Shown here one piece after another: positions 25,709 through 35,232 of a DNA stretch of 64,000 nucleotides. The stretch covers positions 1,884,900 to 1,948,899 of the forward strand of contig CM039462.1 in the NCBI GenBank assembly GCA_022414725.1. Direction: 5' to 3'. The notes beneath the pieces were generated by a model. The model was not told the DNA's origin and searched no databases. It worked only from the letters and a program-made list of their open reading frames with translations. Position 1 is the first letter of the stretch. Every line of letters starts with the position of its first letter. This DNA is from Microglena sp. YARC. Lineage: Eukaryota; Chlorophyta; Chlorophyceae; Chlamydomonadales; Chlamydomonadaceae. Made by a program: the position numbers and the translations under genes.

Positions 25709-26196
25709 CAACAGCACCTCCTACAGTGAAACCGATTATGATGAGTGGTTACACGGAGGAGGAAAGTGAGGTATTATTGGCTCCTGGCACTAAAATGATG
25801 GAGCACGTCGGTATTTAGGCAGACCTTTGAAATCGTTTGAATCAACTGGTTTGAATCAATGAACCCCTATCAAGCGGTTTTCCCCTTGAATCAGGGTACC
25901 TTGAAAACAGTTTGAATCAGTGATTCAATTCAAGCAGCTTATTCATTGAATCAGACGGAAGTCAATCAAGACAATATCAAACGGAATTCAAGGTGGTCGA
26001 AGATATTGCACTTCGAAATGTAGCTAAGCTCCCATATGTAGGCTGCCGAGAGGTAGGAAGCTTTGAATCCGAGGCGGGCGAGCGCCTAGCGATAACCGGC
26101 ACAAATCCGTTCCTTGTAGTACATTAGTTGTGCTTTCATTGGCTAGACAAAAATCTAGGGTGGGGTGTAGGTGCTAGCAAGATGATGGCTGTAATC

Positions 26197-26335
26197 TCAA
26201 GTGTCACAACTGGCTATGTAACCAAGTTGAAGTCTGGCTATGTAACCAAGTTGAAGTCTGGCTACGTAACCAAGTTGAAGTCTGGCTATGTAACCAAGTT
26301 GAAGTCTGGCTATGTAACCAAGTTGAAGTTGAATG
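26197..26335 (+). repeat. 24-bp tandem repeat
   Basis: About five copies of tctggctatgtaaccaagtt plus gaag, with one to two changes. It is open in frame (SGYVTKLK units), but no gene is otherwise supported. Confidence 0.85.
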
Positions 26336-26499
26336 TAGGAGTTTGGAAACAGCCCAAGTAGGGTGTGTGTGCGTGTTTTAAGTACTCGCACTTTGGACAA
26401 TGGTAGGAAAGAAACTTTTACAAGAAAGGAAACAAATATAATGCCAGAAAAACAAATTGGTATCATATATTTAATTTTCCTGCTGAGGACGGCTTAGCT

Positions 26500-26915
26500 G
26501 GCTCGAAGCTACACAACAACCTAATATACAGAGAGACAGCCTAATGGAGCTGGCTGGAAGCTATACAACCTGGCACACAAAGTGAAAGTCTTATGGAGCT
26601 GGCTGGAAGCTGTACAACCTAATGGAGCTGGGTGGAAGCTTTACAACCTGCCACACAAGTGAAAGTCTAATGGAGCTGGCTGGAAGCTCTACAACCTAAT
26701 GGAGCTGGCTAGAAGCTGTACAACCTAATGCAGCTGGCTGGAAGCTGTACAACCTAATGGATCTGGCTAGAAGCTGTACAACCTGTCACACAAAGTGAAA
26801 GTCTATTGAAGCTGGCTGGAAGTTTCTACAACCTAAGGAGCTAGCTGGAAGCTGTACAAACCATGGCTGGAAGCTGTACAACCTAATGGAGCTGGCTGGA
26901 AGTTAGGTCTAATTC
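26500..26915 (+). repeat. Degenerate ~30-70 bp repeats
   Basis: Units of aatggagctggctggaagct plus gtacaacct, at least ten, in higher-order groups separated by 'cacacaaagtgaaagtct'. Confidence 0.75.
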
Positions 26916-27110
26916 AGTTGTAGGGAAAGTATTCATCGTTGTGGGTATCGCACAATTGATGAATACAATACAGTGCTCTCGTGGGTATCGCACAAGAAGG
27001 CTGTATATTGTCAACTACCAGGCCCGGCTATTGTCCAAGGTGGTGGAAGGGATAATAGGCCTATCTACTGCTGTGCTTGAAATTTCAAATTAAATTTTTG
27101 GGTTTTTTGT

Positions 27111-27174
27111 ATGAGGGTTTAAAGGTACTGCCTGTCCTGGTCAACAAGGACAGGCAGTACCTTTAAACCCTCAT
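27111..27174. repeat. Perfect long hairpin
   Basis: 28-bp arms (ATGAGGGTTTAAAGGTACTG and on to CCTGTCCT) with an 8-nt loop; the outer flanks (ttgggtttt / aaaacccaa) extend the pairing imperfectly to about 27098-27187. Confidence 0.9.
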
Positions 27175-27420
27175 AAACAAAACCCAAACTAAAGTCACCC
27201 TATGATTACTGCTCCATGCTACTATATATTCAGGGCACTAACATGCCTTAATATCCCATTGGCTAAGCTTGGCACCACATGATGGCAGCTTCCAGGCAGC
27301 TCCACTACTGCATATTCGTCCTTTACTTGCTCCCAACAGCCAGCATTCATGAATGACCTGCAAGGGAAAAACATTAGAATGAGTAAGATAATGCTGCTTA
27401 GAATGTGCTGCACTTATCAT

Positions 27421-28245
27421 GTTGGTGACTTAAGTGTGTGCAGAGGGTGGTGGATGCATACATGGCTAAACGCATTGACCACCCATTTTGTAGCAAGCAG
27501 CCTCAAGGGCGCTTATGCGGCTACATAATGGGCAGGTGCAGCTAAGCCATATTTTTTATTACTGACATGCATTAATTAAGTTGTTACATGAGGGTGGTTC
27601 AGGCATACCATACAAGGCAAATCGCATCTCCCGCCCATTCTGTAGCAAGCAGCCTCAAGGGCGCTTATCGGGCTACAGTATGGGTAGGTTCAGCTAAGCC
27701 ATATTATGATATTATTGATAAGTAACATGCATTAATTAAGTTGTTACATGAGGGTGGTTCAGGAATACCATACAAGGCAAATCGCATCTCCCGCCCATTC
27801 TGTAGCAAGCAGCCTCAAGGGCGCTTATCGGGCTACAGTATGGGTAGGTTCAGCTAAGCCATATAATGATATTATTGATAAGTAACATGCATTAATTAAG
27901 TTGTTACATGAGGGTGGTTCAGGAATACCATACAAGGCAAATCGCATCTCCCGCCCATTCTGTAGCAAGCAGCCTCAAGGGCTCTTATCGGGCTACAGTA
28001 TGGGTAGGTTCAGCTAAGCCATATAATGATATTATTGATAAGTAACATGCATTCATTAAGTTGTTACATGAGGGTGGTTAAGGCATACCATACAAGGCAA
28101 ATCGCATCTCCCGCCCATTCTGTAGCAAGCAGCCTCAAGGGCGCTTATCGGGCTACAGTATGGGTAGGTTCAGCTAAGCCATATTATGATATTATTGATA
28201 AGTAACATGCATTCATTAAGTTGTTACATGAGGGTGGTTCAAGCC
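27421..28245 (+). repeat. 160-bp satellite-like tandem array
   Basis: ttgttacatgagggtggtt starts at 27581, 27741, 27901, 28061 and 28221, an exact 160-bp period, with a diverged first unit from about 27421. Each unit contains tagcaagcagcctcaagggc. Confidence 0.9.
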
Positions 28246-28499
28246 TACTGGTGTGCAGGGTCCCAACTGGTCGCTGTTCGAAAGGCGCGGATGTGTAACC
28301 AGTTCTCTAAGCTCAGAACTTCCTCGTCCCTATGAATCTGATTTTGATCTTTTGTTTTCCAGAATCGGAATAATCATATTTGGGTACATGAGAAGTTTCG
28401 GGATCATTATCCCCCATTGTTCATCAGGTTTGATTAGCATGACCCCCATCAGGGTTGTCTAGGTCCTGCGACGCAGATCCCGCATGCACCGCAGGCGCA

Positions 28500-29440
28500 G
28501 GCCCCGAGAATCCGATTCAAATTTGGCGACCTGCTTCTCCGCCCATGCGCGTGCGGTTACGGCGGTACTGCATGCTGTACAGTTCAAACTGGTCAGCGCA
28601 ATGGGTTAGCGCTTCAACTTAGCGGCTGTGCAAGCTTTCACTGTTCACTGCGCGTCAATTGGTTCTCGACTCAGCGATATTCCTGCAGAATAGCGCACCA
28701 TGCTGCCTGCTTTCCTTGAATTAACTTGGACTGATCTATTCATAGCTTCAGCCATTCCCGAATTGCTTCCTAGATCCGTCGATACCTACATGCGCGAGCA
28801 CTTTGCTTCCGCGGCACTTTGCTTTGGGAATGGTTGTGCTTCAACTCAAGACTGTAGCGACCTTCTTCTCCGCCCACGCCGGCGCGTGCGGTTAAGGTAC
28901 TGCATTTTTCGTTTCGTCAAGTGGTGCCTTACTTGACCAGAGTTGTGTCGCAGGCATTAAGGCAGCTGCAGCAAAATGACCTATCATGGAGCCGCAAGAG
29001 TTCCAATGCTCGAGGTGTGAAACAGGTGCGCAGTCAGATAGCGACATGCTGCCTGCTTTCCTTGAATTAACTTGGACTGAGCTTGCTTTCATAGCTTCAG
29101 CCATTCCCGAATTACTTCTGAGATCCGTCAATACCTACACGCGCGAGCACTTTGCTTCAGCGGTACTTTGCTTTGGGAATTGTTGTGCTTCAACCCAAGA
29201 CTGTAGCGACCTGCTTCTCCGCCCCCGCGCGTGCGGTTAAGGTACTGCGTTTTGTGTCTCGTCAAGTGGTGCCTTACTTGACCAGAATTTGTCTAAACTT
29301 TGACAGACTCGCTTTTTCGAGTTGTTCCGCAGGCATTAAGGCAGCTGCAGCAAGTCGACCTATCGTCCAGCTCATCATGGAGCCGCAAGAGTTCCAATGC
29401 TCGAGGTGCAAAACAGGTGCGCATTCAGATAGCGAATTTG
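28500..29440 (+). repeat. Large imperfect direct duplication (~345-390 bp)
   Basis: 28700-29046 and 29045-29440 share cttgaattaacttggactga, gcgacctgcttctccgccc and ggagccgcaagagttccaat in the same order. A third partial unit is near 28525-28580. Confidence 0.8.
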
Positions 29441-30383
29441 GTTTGAACCATGGCTGCTATTTGAAAGTCGGAAGAATGCGCATTGCTGCCAATGTATCTC
29501 AACTAACGCTCACCAACGAACATTTGTCTGCAGGTCTCACTCTTGCGACTGGTCTCGCGTCAGAACGCCTGGATGCTTATGACCTTGAGGCTGAAGACGA
29601 TGTCGTTGATGAACAAGAAGCACAGCATGCTGGAGTTTCGTCAATTCGTACCTGAGGAACTACTTCGTGGCCAACTGCACTTCCTTAGTAGCATATATAT
29701 CTAGCTCTTCAATCACTAATTACTATCATGTTTAACTATCTAAGGATTCATTCATTATGGTGCTTTCAATTTCTGTAACAAAGATCGAAGAGTCCTGCTG
29801 TCCAAATATGCGCCCTCAGTCTTCAGTGCTTGCATTGCTTTACGAAAAAACAGATTTATTTGAACATGGTTTGAGTCATGTTTGAAACAACCAACCTTGT
29901 TTCAAACCTTTTTCAAGGGGCACGTTGATGACGGCTTGATTAAGATCTATTTGAACATGGTTTGAGTCATGTTTGAAACAACAAACCTTGTTTCAAACGG
30001 ATCTCAATCGGTAGGTTTGATGGCCGACTGATTCAAACAGGAAACAAAGATCGATTGAATCAAGGTTATCTCCGATTGAATCTAAGAATGAATCAAACAA
30101 ACAATTCAAACAGGATTTTCTTTGTTTCAAACGACCCTCAAAGAAGTACTAAATACCGACGCAGGAGGACAACACCAAGGTCTAGGAACTGTATATACGA
30201 TCTCTATAATTCGAATGGGAAAGTCATGAGAATTTCATACTTTTTTGTGTTACAAGATGACGAGTTCATGGTGTCAGAGGGCGAGCTCTATCAGGCTGGG
30301 GACGCTAAGCGTGGAACAGCTGCGCGAGCTGGCATGTGCTCTGAGGTGAAGGCCGTGGCTACGGGTGCGATTGGGGTACGAGG

Positions 30384-31511
30384 TCATACATCATAGGTCC
30401 TAGGACTGCTTCGAAGCTTCGAAGCGCTCCGCAAAAAGCTCCTGCACGAAACACAAAATTGCGTAAGTTTTACCCTATAGTGCATCCCGGTGTCTCACAT
30501 GCAGAAGCAGGGGCACAAGCCAAGCTCACCTCTCTCTGTTTGACTGATGACGGTCGAAACAAAGAACCTCGCATCTCGTTGTTCGCCCCACCAGATGCAA
30601 GGCGGATCCGTTGAACACACGCATGTGGTTGCGAATGGCGTCCTCAATCCCAGAGTAACAACATTCACCGGTATCCATGATGCTGCCGATCGCTTTCACA
30701 AATGCATTCAGTGTTTGCGAGTTCAAGACAGCGTCATCGGTTGCAAAGATGAACATGCACCGTCGAAATTGGTAGTTGTTCTTGATCCCTCTCAGTGGGT
30801 TGAGGCCCTCGGAAGGCCGCGCACCGCAAAACAACATGAAAGACAACACTGTTCCTCTGTGATGCATTGTCGCATGTGACACCTCCTCCAGTGACACCTT
30901 CGCCCCGTTGGTCAGGACGAGTTGGCCGGAGGATCCATGACCACACAAGACGATCACGAGCACCGAGTCATCGTGTGAGTGTGTCACGTGATCATCCAAC
31001 AGATCCATCAGCTCTGCCTTATTCAAGTGCCCCCGCAGTGCATCGACATGAAAGTCGAGCGGGCGCAACAAGCTAACCCACGTGTTGTGGTGACCCGGTA
31101 TGTCCAACCCATCCACATTCTTGCCCAACATGGTTCCTGCTTCACGGTTGTGCACCCATAAAGTCCTCTGAATGTGATCCGTAGGAACATAAGTATAATC
31201 CACATACAACAGAAGTGCCTTTTTGCGGGATGCTGAAGAGGGCGAGTAGTTTGGCAGCTCATGTTCATGGCGGCAAAATTGATGATGATCTGGCTCTTCT
31301 TCATCATCATCATCATCATACTGCGGGAGACGCCAACGCACTTCGTCAGATATTTTGACCCTGAGTACAGTAAACACACGATTTCCCCCTTATATACATT
31401 CACCTGAGTACACCAGAAACTCCTGATGATGGCCACTGTAGAGAACATGACCATGGCCAGGCATGCAGCAACGACTCCCGCATGTCCAGGGTCGATCCGG
31501 TTCCATGGCAT
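30384..31511 (-). CDS. Caspase-fold (metacaspase-like) protein, three exons
   Basis: Exons 31511-31404, 31320-30530 and 30441-30384. Introns are 83 nt (CTCAG|GTGAAT..CTCCCGCAG) and 88 nt (AGAG|GTGAGC..TTTCGTGCAG). The product is about 318 residues. Exon 1 encodes a hydrophobic segment (GVVAACLAMVMFSTVAIIRSF), a signal anchor. Exon 2 begins with an acidic run, then the peptidase C14-like core: VIVLCGHGSSGQL supplies the catalytic His (GHG) and VLSFMLFCGARPSE the probable catalytic Cys, though classic metacaspases have D-x-C-x-S there. Caspase-fold proteins are seen in algae, protists and several giant viruses. Introns make this the most host-like gene here. A splice check would settle the structure. 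Confidence 0.6.
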
Positions 31512-31561
31512 GCTGCATGAGCACGCAGGAAAGGTACGATGACTCTCTCCCCCACCCCCTG

Positions 31562-31918
31562 TTACTCAGCTAATTGAATCGCCTGGGATTGCTGATTGAA
31601 GATCCTGAAAAGTGCATTACCCCCCCTTAGAACGAGATAGTTGCCTATCCAGGTGACGATAAAAAAATCATTCCCAATTCGTGCAGCAGGGATGGCAGAG
31701 TCTGCTACTATCAATGTGACCCCCTCTGGAATCTGAATTGGCTGGTAGATGATAGGGGCCTCAGCCTGGGTATCCTCAGCCACGGGGTGTTGGACCTCAA
31801 ACCGGATCTTGGCAATGTTAGGGTCCAGTCGCTCCATGACCATGTGCACGCCATCTCCGATCAGTCTGCGGTACAAGTTGTCATTCTTGTAGCTGAATGT
31901 ACCGGAAAACGGCGGCAT
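31562..31918 (-). CDS. Hypothetical beta-rich protein
   Basis: About 118 residues from Met at 31918. The longer frame to 31969 begins with a frameshifted copy of the 5' end of the zinc-ribbon gene at 41257-41595 (both share ttgtttttggactcactat and the upstream ~40 bp), so the gene acquired a foreign 5' end. The body is strand-rich (AKIRFEVQHPV, GVTLIVADSAIPAARIGNDFFIVTWIGNYLVLRGG). No family recognised. The conserved promoter block lies upstream (31990-32100). It ends TAA. Confidence 0.5.
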   Translation of the reverse strand: MPPFSGTFSYKNDNLYRRLIGDGVHMVMERLDPNIAKIRFEVQHPVAEDTQAEAPIIYQPIQIPEGVTLIVADSAIPAARIGNDFFIVTWIGNYLVLRGGNALFRIFNQQSQAIQLAE

Positions 31919-31989
31919 TTCTGCAGTCCGGGCACACATAATTAGTATAGATAGTGAGTCCAAAAACAATTGGCAAGATCAGACGTGGT

Positions 31990-32100
31990 GTGCGAATGAC
32001 GCGCTAGGGAAGAGGATGATGAGGAGAAGAAAGAAAAATATGCAGTCTCGGGGCGAGGAGGTCCTTTTATGATGCCCTACGATCGTACCTCCAGCAATAC
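31990..32100 (-). promoter_or_regulatory. Recurrent promoter-like block, copy 2
   Basis: Minus strand: CATCATAAAAGGACCTCCTC, then GCCCCGAGACTGCATATTTT; matches 3415-3530 and 51905-52005. Confidence 0.5.
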
Positions 32101-32185
32101 ACAAGGATTGGGCATGCCTGTGTACGCAAAGCGCCGGTCCCTTTAATCTGAGTGGGTGAGTGATTGAGTGATTGAGTGATGTACT

Positions 32186-32370
32186 ATGAAGATGAGTCTA
32201 CATGTGTTCCGCCGTTTGCGTGTGTCAATGAGTGTCCTGAGTGTGCCAGTCGACCGTGTTCGGCCTCTTGTGTCCTCCTATACATTCGACAGTGTTCCGA
32301 CGTTTGCGTGTGTCCTCCGATACATTCGACAGTGTTCCGCCGTTTGCGTGTGTCCTCCGATGGACAAGTC
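32186..32370 (+). repeat. ~40-bp repeat units (block X, copy 1)
   Basis: Repeats of tacattcgacagtgttccgc plus cgtttgcgtgtgtcctccga. Block 31985-32400 is repeated at 51885-52370. Confidence 0.7.
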
Positions 32371-32490
32371 AGATCCTGTATCACAGAAGACTGGTGGCAA
32401 ACTGGCACAGGGGCGACGAGTATGGGAAGTAGTACCATTTTACATAAATTGTTTCACATTGTACATGTGGAGCTTTTTGCATCTACGTCT

Positions 32491-32599
32491 GGGGTTGTAA
32501 CTAAATGGTAGCGCGTAAGGTAAGGGCAATTTTCTTCTTTCCCGTCAATCTCATGGTGCCCGATACCAACAGAGCCGGGTTCGATTCTCGGCAACTCCA
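32491..32599 (+). tRNA. tRNA-like element with insert (tRNA pseudogene or tRNA-derived)
   Basis: The 7-bp acceptor stem pairs fully (GGGGTTG with CAACTCC, one G-U). The T arm is CCGGG-TTCGATT-CTCGG, fully paired with one G-U, and includes a B box. The D arm is degraded (ACTAAATGGTAGCGC). The anticodon arm cannot be formed without removing roughly 25-35 nt. No CCA is encoded. It sits 40 bp from the 3' end of the nuclease-like gene. Confidence 0.5.
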
Positions 32600-32639
32600 C
32601 AATTTTGCCAAAGTTCCACCCTAAATCCTCCTCCAATTC

Positions 32640-33236
32640 TTAGTAAATTTCCTGGCTGTGGATATCTTGACAGAAGACGCGTCCACCGCGATTCACAGCT
32701 GTCACGATCATACGAGAAATTGTCACATATCCAAGTGAGGTTCCGTCTTTCAGGTCCATGTTTATGAGATGCGGTAGCCAGGACAGAAGTCTAGTCGCGC
32801 ACATAGTGGCCTGCTGTATGGCTTTCAACACCTTGTCATGTCCATACTGGGTAGGGGGGTCTTTGAGGATTTTTGCCTCCACAACGAAAAGGGTGTTGAT
32901 AGCATGTGAGAATACAAGGGCGCTTCCGTTGGCGATCTTGCAGCAGCCGTCATCGAAGAAGTACTCCACAGCGACGAGGAACAAACGTGACGGTGGGGAT
33001 GTGTGGTGTCTTTGTTTAATAAGGTGAAGCAATGCGTTATACTTCAAGATGCGTGGATCACCGGAAACATCCGATGACGCCCGCAGTGCATGGAGACGGC
33101 TGACATTCTGGCAGTGGAGGCGATTAAGAAACTTGGTTGTGCCGATACTGTCCATGTCCAGCGACAACGCTTTTCCTAGTTTGCGGGCTGGTTTTGAAAT
33201 GGGCTGACAAGGCGGGATATATATATCGGTCGGCAT
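32640..33236 (-). CDS. PD-(D/E)XK nuclease-like protein
   Basis: A 198-residue protein. A core of EYFFDDGCCKIANGS.., then NTLFVVEAKIL, then KVLKAIQQATMCATRLL fits the PD-(D/E)XK layout: an Asp, E-x-K in a strand, and a following helix with QxxxY/A. Such folds occur in holliday-junction resolvases, homing and restriction nucleases, and Crinkler-type proteins; the subtype is unclear. A frameshifted second copy is at 51091-51665, each beside a tRNA-like element, so gene and tRNA-like element moved together. It ends TAA. Confidence 0.5.
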   Translation of the reverse strand: MPTDIYIPPCQPISKPARKLGKALSLDMDSIGTTKFLNRLHCQNVSRLHALRASSDVSGDPRILKYNALLHLIKQRHHTSPPSRLFLVAVEYFFDDGCCKIANGSALVFSHAINTLFVVEAKILKDPPTQYGHDKVLKAIQQATMCATRLLSWLPHLINMDLKDGTSLGYVTISRMIVTAVNRGGRVFCQDIHSQEIY

Positions 33237-33319
33237 CGCGTCGATGAATACTCTTTTTCTTCTCGCAATCGCGCAATGGTTTTTATAAGGTCATGTATAT
33301 GGTATGTATGTTGCGCTGT

Positions 33320-33523
33320 TTAGACTCGTTTTTTAGAAGCGCACACGAAACACTTGTCGTCGATTAAAGCCGCATTGCGTCTTTTTTGAGCCATGTCCAA
33401 TGTTTTTTGAGCCAATTCCAATGTTTTTTGCTTTTCAATTGTATCAAGATGAACATCTTGGACCCCAGTGCAAATCAAGTCGGACGTACCCGACACAGTG
33501 ATGTCCGAAGCGTAATCTGTCAT
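33320..33523 (-). CDS. Short chimeric protein (MTDYAS N-terminus, KKRV C-terminus)
   Basis: A 67-residue protein. The N-terminal 25 residues match the gene at 12750-13541. Then a short coiled coil (LELAQKTLDMAQKRRNAALI) and CFVCASKKRV. Fragments of the same 3' end are at 34139-34190, 41774-41835, 50254-50275 and 53117-53175. It looks assembled from gene pieces. A family A TIR begins 5 bp upstream of the ATG. It ends TAA. Confidence 0.45.
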   Translation of the reverse strand: MTDYASDITVSGTSDLICTGVQDVHLDTIEKQKTLELAQKTLDMAQKRRNAALIDDKCFVCASKKRV

Positions 33524-33527
33524 TCTA

Positions 33528-33602
33528 TACAGTTGTTCTCAAATAAAGTGGGACACCCTTTATAATCGAACTTGCAGATCGTTGCTTTTTGGCAACGTTG
33601 GG
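33528..33602 (+). repeat. TIR family A with hairpin, best copy
   Basis: TACAGTTGTTCTCAAATAAA, GGGACACCCTTTATAATCG, then CGTTGCTTTTTGGCAACG and a G-run. Compared with the paralogous leader at 13541-13555 (CAGTATAGAATG) it appears inserted at a TA. Confidence 0.7.
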
Positions 33603-33705
33603 GTGTTGTCACTGGGTGGTGGTGTGTACGGACTGAATAAGAGGAAGACGAATTAGAAGATCTTCATTGTGAATTGCTTTAATCTGAGTGAGCGAGTCAT
33701 CAGCT

Positions 33706-34104
33706 GAATTCCACTGCCCCACTCCGTGGGGGCCCGCGATTTCCCGTTCATAAATCCAACTGAGTTGTCAAACAGGAGTCTGCTTGAGACGACACGTGGT
33801 CTTCAGGAATCAGTTGAATGTGTTGGCGACACCCCACGTATTCACTGTGCGAGTCAGCAACTGAATCCCTATGCACCGCTACACGGTGCCCGCGATCCTC
33901 CCTTCAGAAAATCACTAGGGTTGTCAAGCAGAAGCCTGCTTGAGACGACACGTTGTCTTCAGGAATCAGTTGAATGTGTTGGCGGAACCCCACGTATTCA
34001 CTGTGCGAGTCAGCAACTGAATCCCTATGCACCGCTACACGGTGCCCGCGCTCCTCCCTTCAGAAAATCACTAGGGTTGTCAAGCAGAAGTCTGCTTGAG
34101 ACCA
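33706..34104 (+). repeat. Family D two-hairpin module, three tandem copies
   Basis: Module starts near 33706, 33856 and 34016, period about 156 bp. Each has hairpin 1 (CCCCACTCCGTGGGG or ACCGCTACACGGT), the linker cccgcg..ttca, and hairpin 2 (CAAGCAGAAGTCTGCTTG). No gene is supported from 33603 to 34243. Confidence 0.8.
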
Positions 34105-34243
34105 TACTGTTTTTATTTTGAGTACCGGACCACAGTGAATGCGGTTGCGTAAGACGAGACACAATGCATCAATCGCCGACAACAAGTGTTTCGGAAAAAC
34201 GAGTTTTTTCAAATCCAATTTTTTCCTCTCCTTATGTCAGGGA

Positions 34244-34573
34244 ATGGCTGAATTCAATGAGGCCCAGATGGAGCAGCTACGGGGGGTGCTGGCACCCCTA
34301 CAGACCAATCTGACCCAGCAGGTCCAGACATTGACCCAGCAGGTCCAGACATTGACCCAGACATTGACCCAGCAGGTCCAGACATTGACCCGTCAGGTCC
34401 AGACATTGACCCAGCAGGTCCAGACATTGACCCAGCAGGGCCAGACATTGACCCAGCAGGGCCAGACATTGACCCAGCAGGTCCAGACATTGACCCTGCA
34501 GGTCCAGACATTGACCCATACATTGACCCAGCAGGGCCAGACAGGGTGTCATTGGTTGCAGTTGGTTGTCTAG
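34244..34573 (+). CDS. Heptad-repeat coiled-coil protein
   Basis: About 109 residues from Met 34244 (MAEFNEAQMEQLRGVLAPLQ). Residues 24-100 are some 11 units of QQVQTLT encoded by a 21-bp tandem repeat, giving an ideal heptad coiled coil. It resembles tail-fibre-like or bundling proteins in form only. The number of units probably varies. It ends TAG. Confidence 0.5.
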   Translation: MAEFNEAQMEQLRGVLAPLQTNLTQQVQTLTQQVQTLTQTLTQQVQTLTRQVQTLTQQVQTLTQQGQTLTQQGQTLTQQVQTLTLQVQTLTHTLTQQGQTGCHWLQLVV

Positions 34574-34665
34574 ACCTGCAGGATGGTGTCATGCTGGGCA
34601 TTTCATGTGTCCACTCTCATGCAAAAAATACATCCTTATAAATGTATAGGTATACATCCTTATAA

Positions 34666-35232
34666 ATGCAGGTTGTACCGTCCGGTGGCATAGCAGTGCA
34701 GATGGACATTGAACAATTTTTGTCCCGAGCCCTCCAAGTGATTGGCCTTGGAAAGAACGAATTGTCTGCTAGTTATTTTGCCACTTGTGACGAATGCGAC
34801 TGCGATACGATGGCACAAAAGGCCGAGCCGGGGGATCACATTGCGGTATGGGATGAGACGGTGGGATACTGGCATCACGGCATATTTGTCGGGATCGATG
34901 GCGGATCGAACTATGTCATTGACATGACGCCAGATAGTGGCATCGCCCGTCGCCTGCTCTGGCAATTTCTCAAGTCGGCGGACGGGGCAGCCATCATCCG
35001 CTACGACAGAGCACTGAGCAGGGAAAACACGTTAAGTTTGGCCAGCGTGATCATGGAGTATACCAACACCATGGACCCGCCTCCAGCGTACGACATTGCC
35101 AAGCGGAACTGCGACATCTTTGCGGCATCATGCAGGTTGGGCAGGTACGTACAATGTCGTCTAGCACCCAAGGGGAATATCAGGGGGGGGGCTCCCTCCC
35201 GATCCTCAAAACTACGCGTGTCCTTCGGCTAG
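34666..35232 (+). CDS. Second LRAT-fold protein
   Basis: A 188-residue protein. PGDHIAVWDETVGYWHHGIF supplies the His box, and AKRNCDIFAASCRLGRY the catalytic Cys in an NCD variant of NCE. Size fits a minimal LRAT/PLAAT domain without membrane anchor. Start could be 34666 or Met at 34702; CCTTATAAATG just upstream of 34666 is TATA-like and favours the later one. It differs strongly from the LRAT gene at 21878, so these are old paralogues or separate acquisitions. It ends TAG. Confidence 0.75.
   Translation: MQVVPSGGIAVQMDIEQFLSRALQVIGLGKNELSASYFATCDECDCDTMAQKAEPGDHIAVWDETVGYWHHGIFVGIDGGSNYVIDMTPDSGIARRLLWQFLKSADGAAIIRYDRALSRENTLSLASVIMEYTNTMDPPPAYDIAKRNCDIFAASCRLGRYVQCRLAPKGNIRGGAPSRSSKLRVSFG

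Larger units (their letters stand above)
25709..30383. other. Gene-poor tract of tandem repeats, lacking TIR families A-E
   Basis: No supported gene in 4.7 kb. Edges 25830-26000 and 29850-30110 share GTTTGAATCA/GTTTGAAACA motifs in both orientations. The interior holds five repeat systems listed separately. The absence of dispersed repeats seen everywhere else suggests a separate insertion or another replication history. Confidence 0.55.

Noticed and set aside
28700..29655. Several 80-170 codon frames in the gene-poor tract
   Set aside because: They lie in the direct duplication, lack motifs, and frames are not conserved between the two copies.
32491..32599. Suppressor tRNA for TAG
   Set aside because: No CTA anticodon can be placed and the anticodon arm does not fold.
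33706..34104. CRISPR array
   Set aside because: Units are about 156 bp without short repeat/unique spacer alternation.
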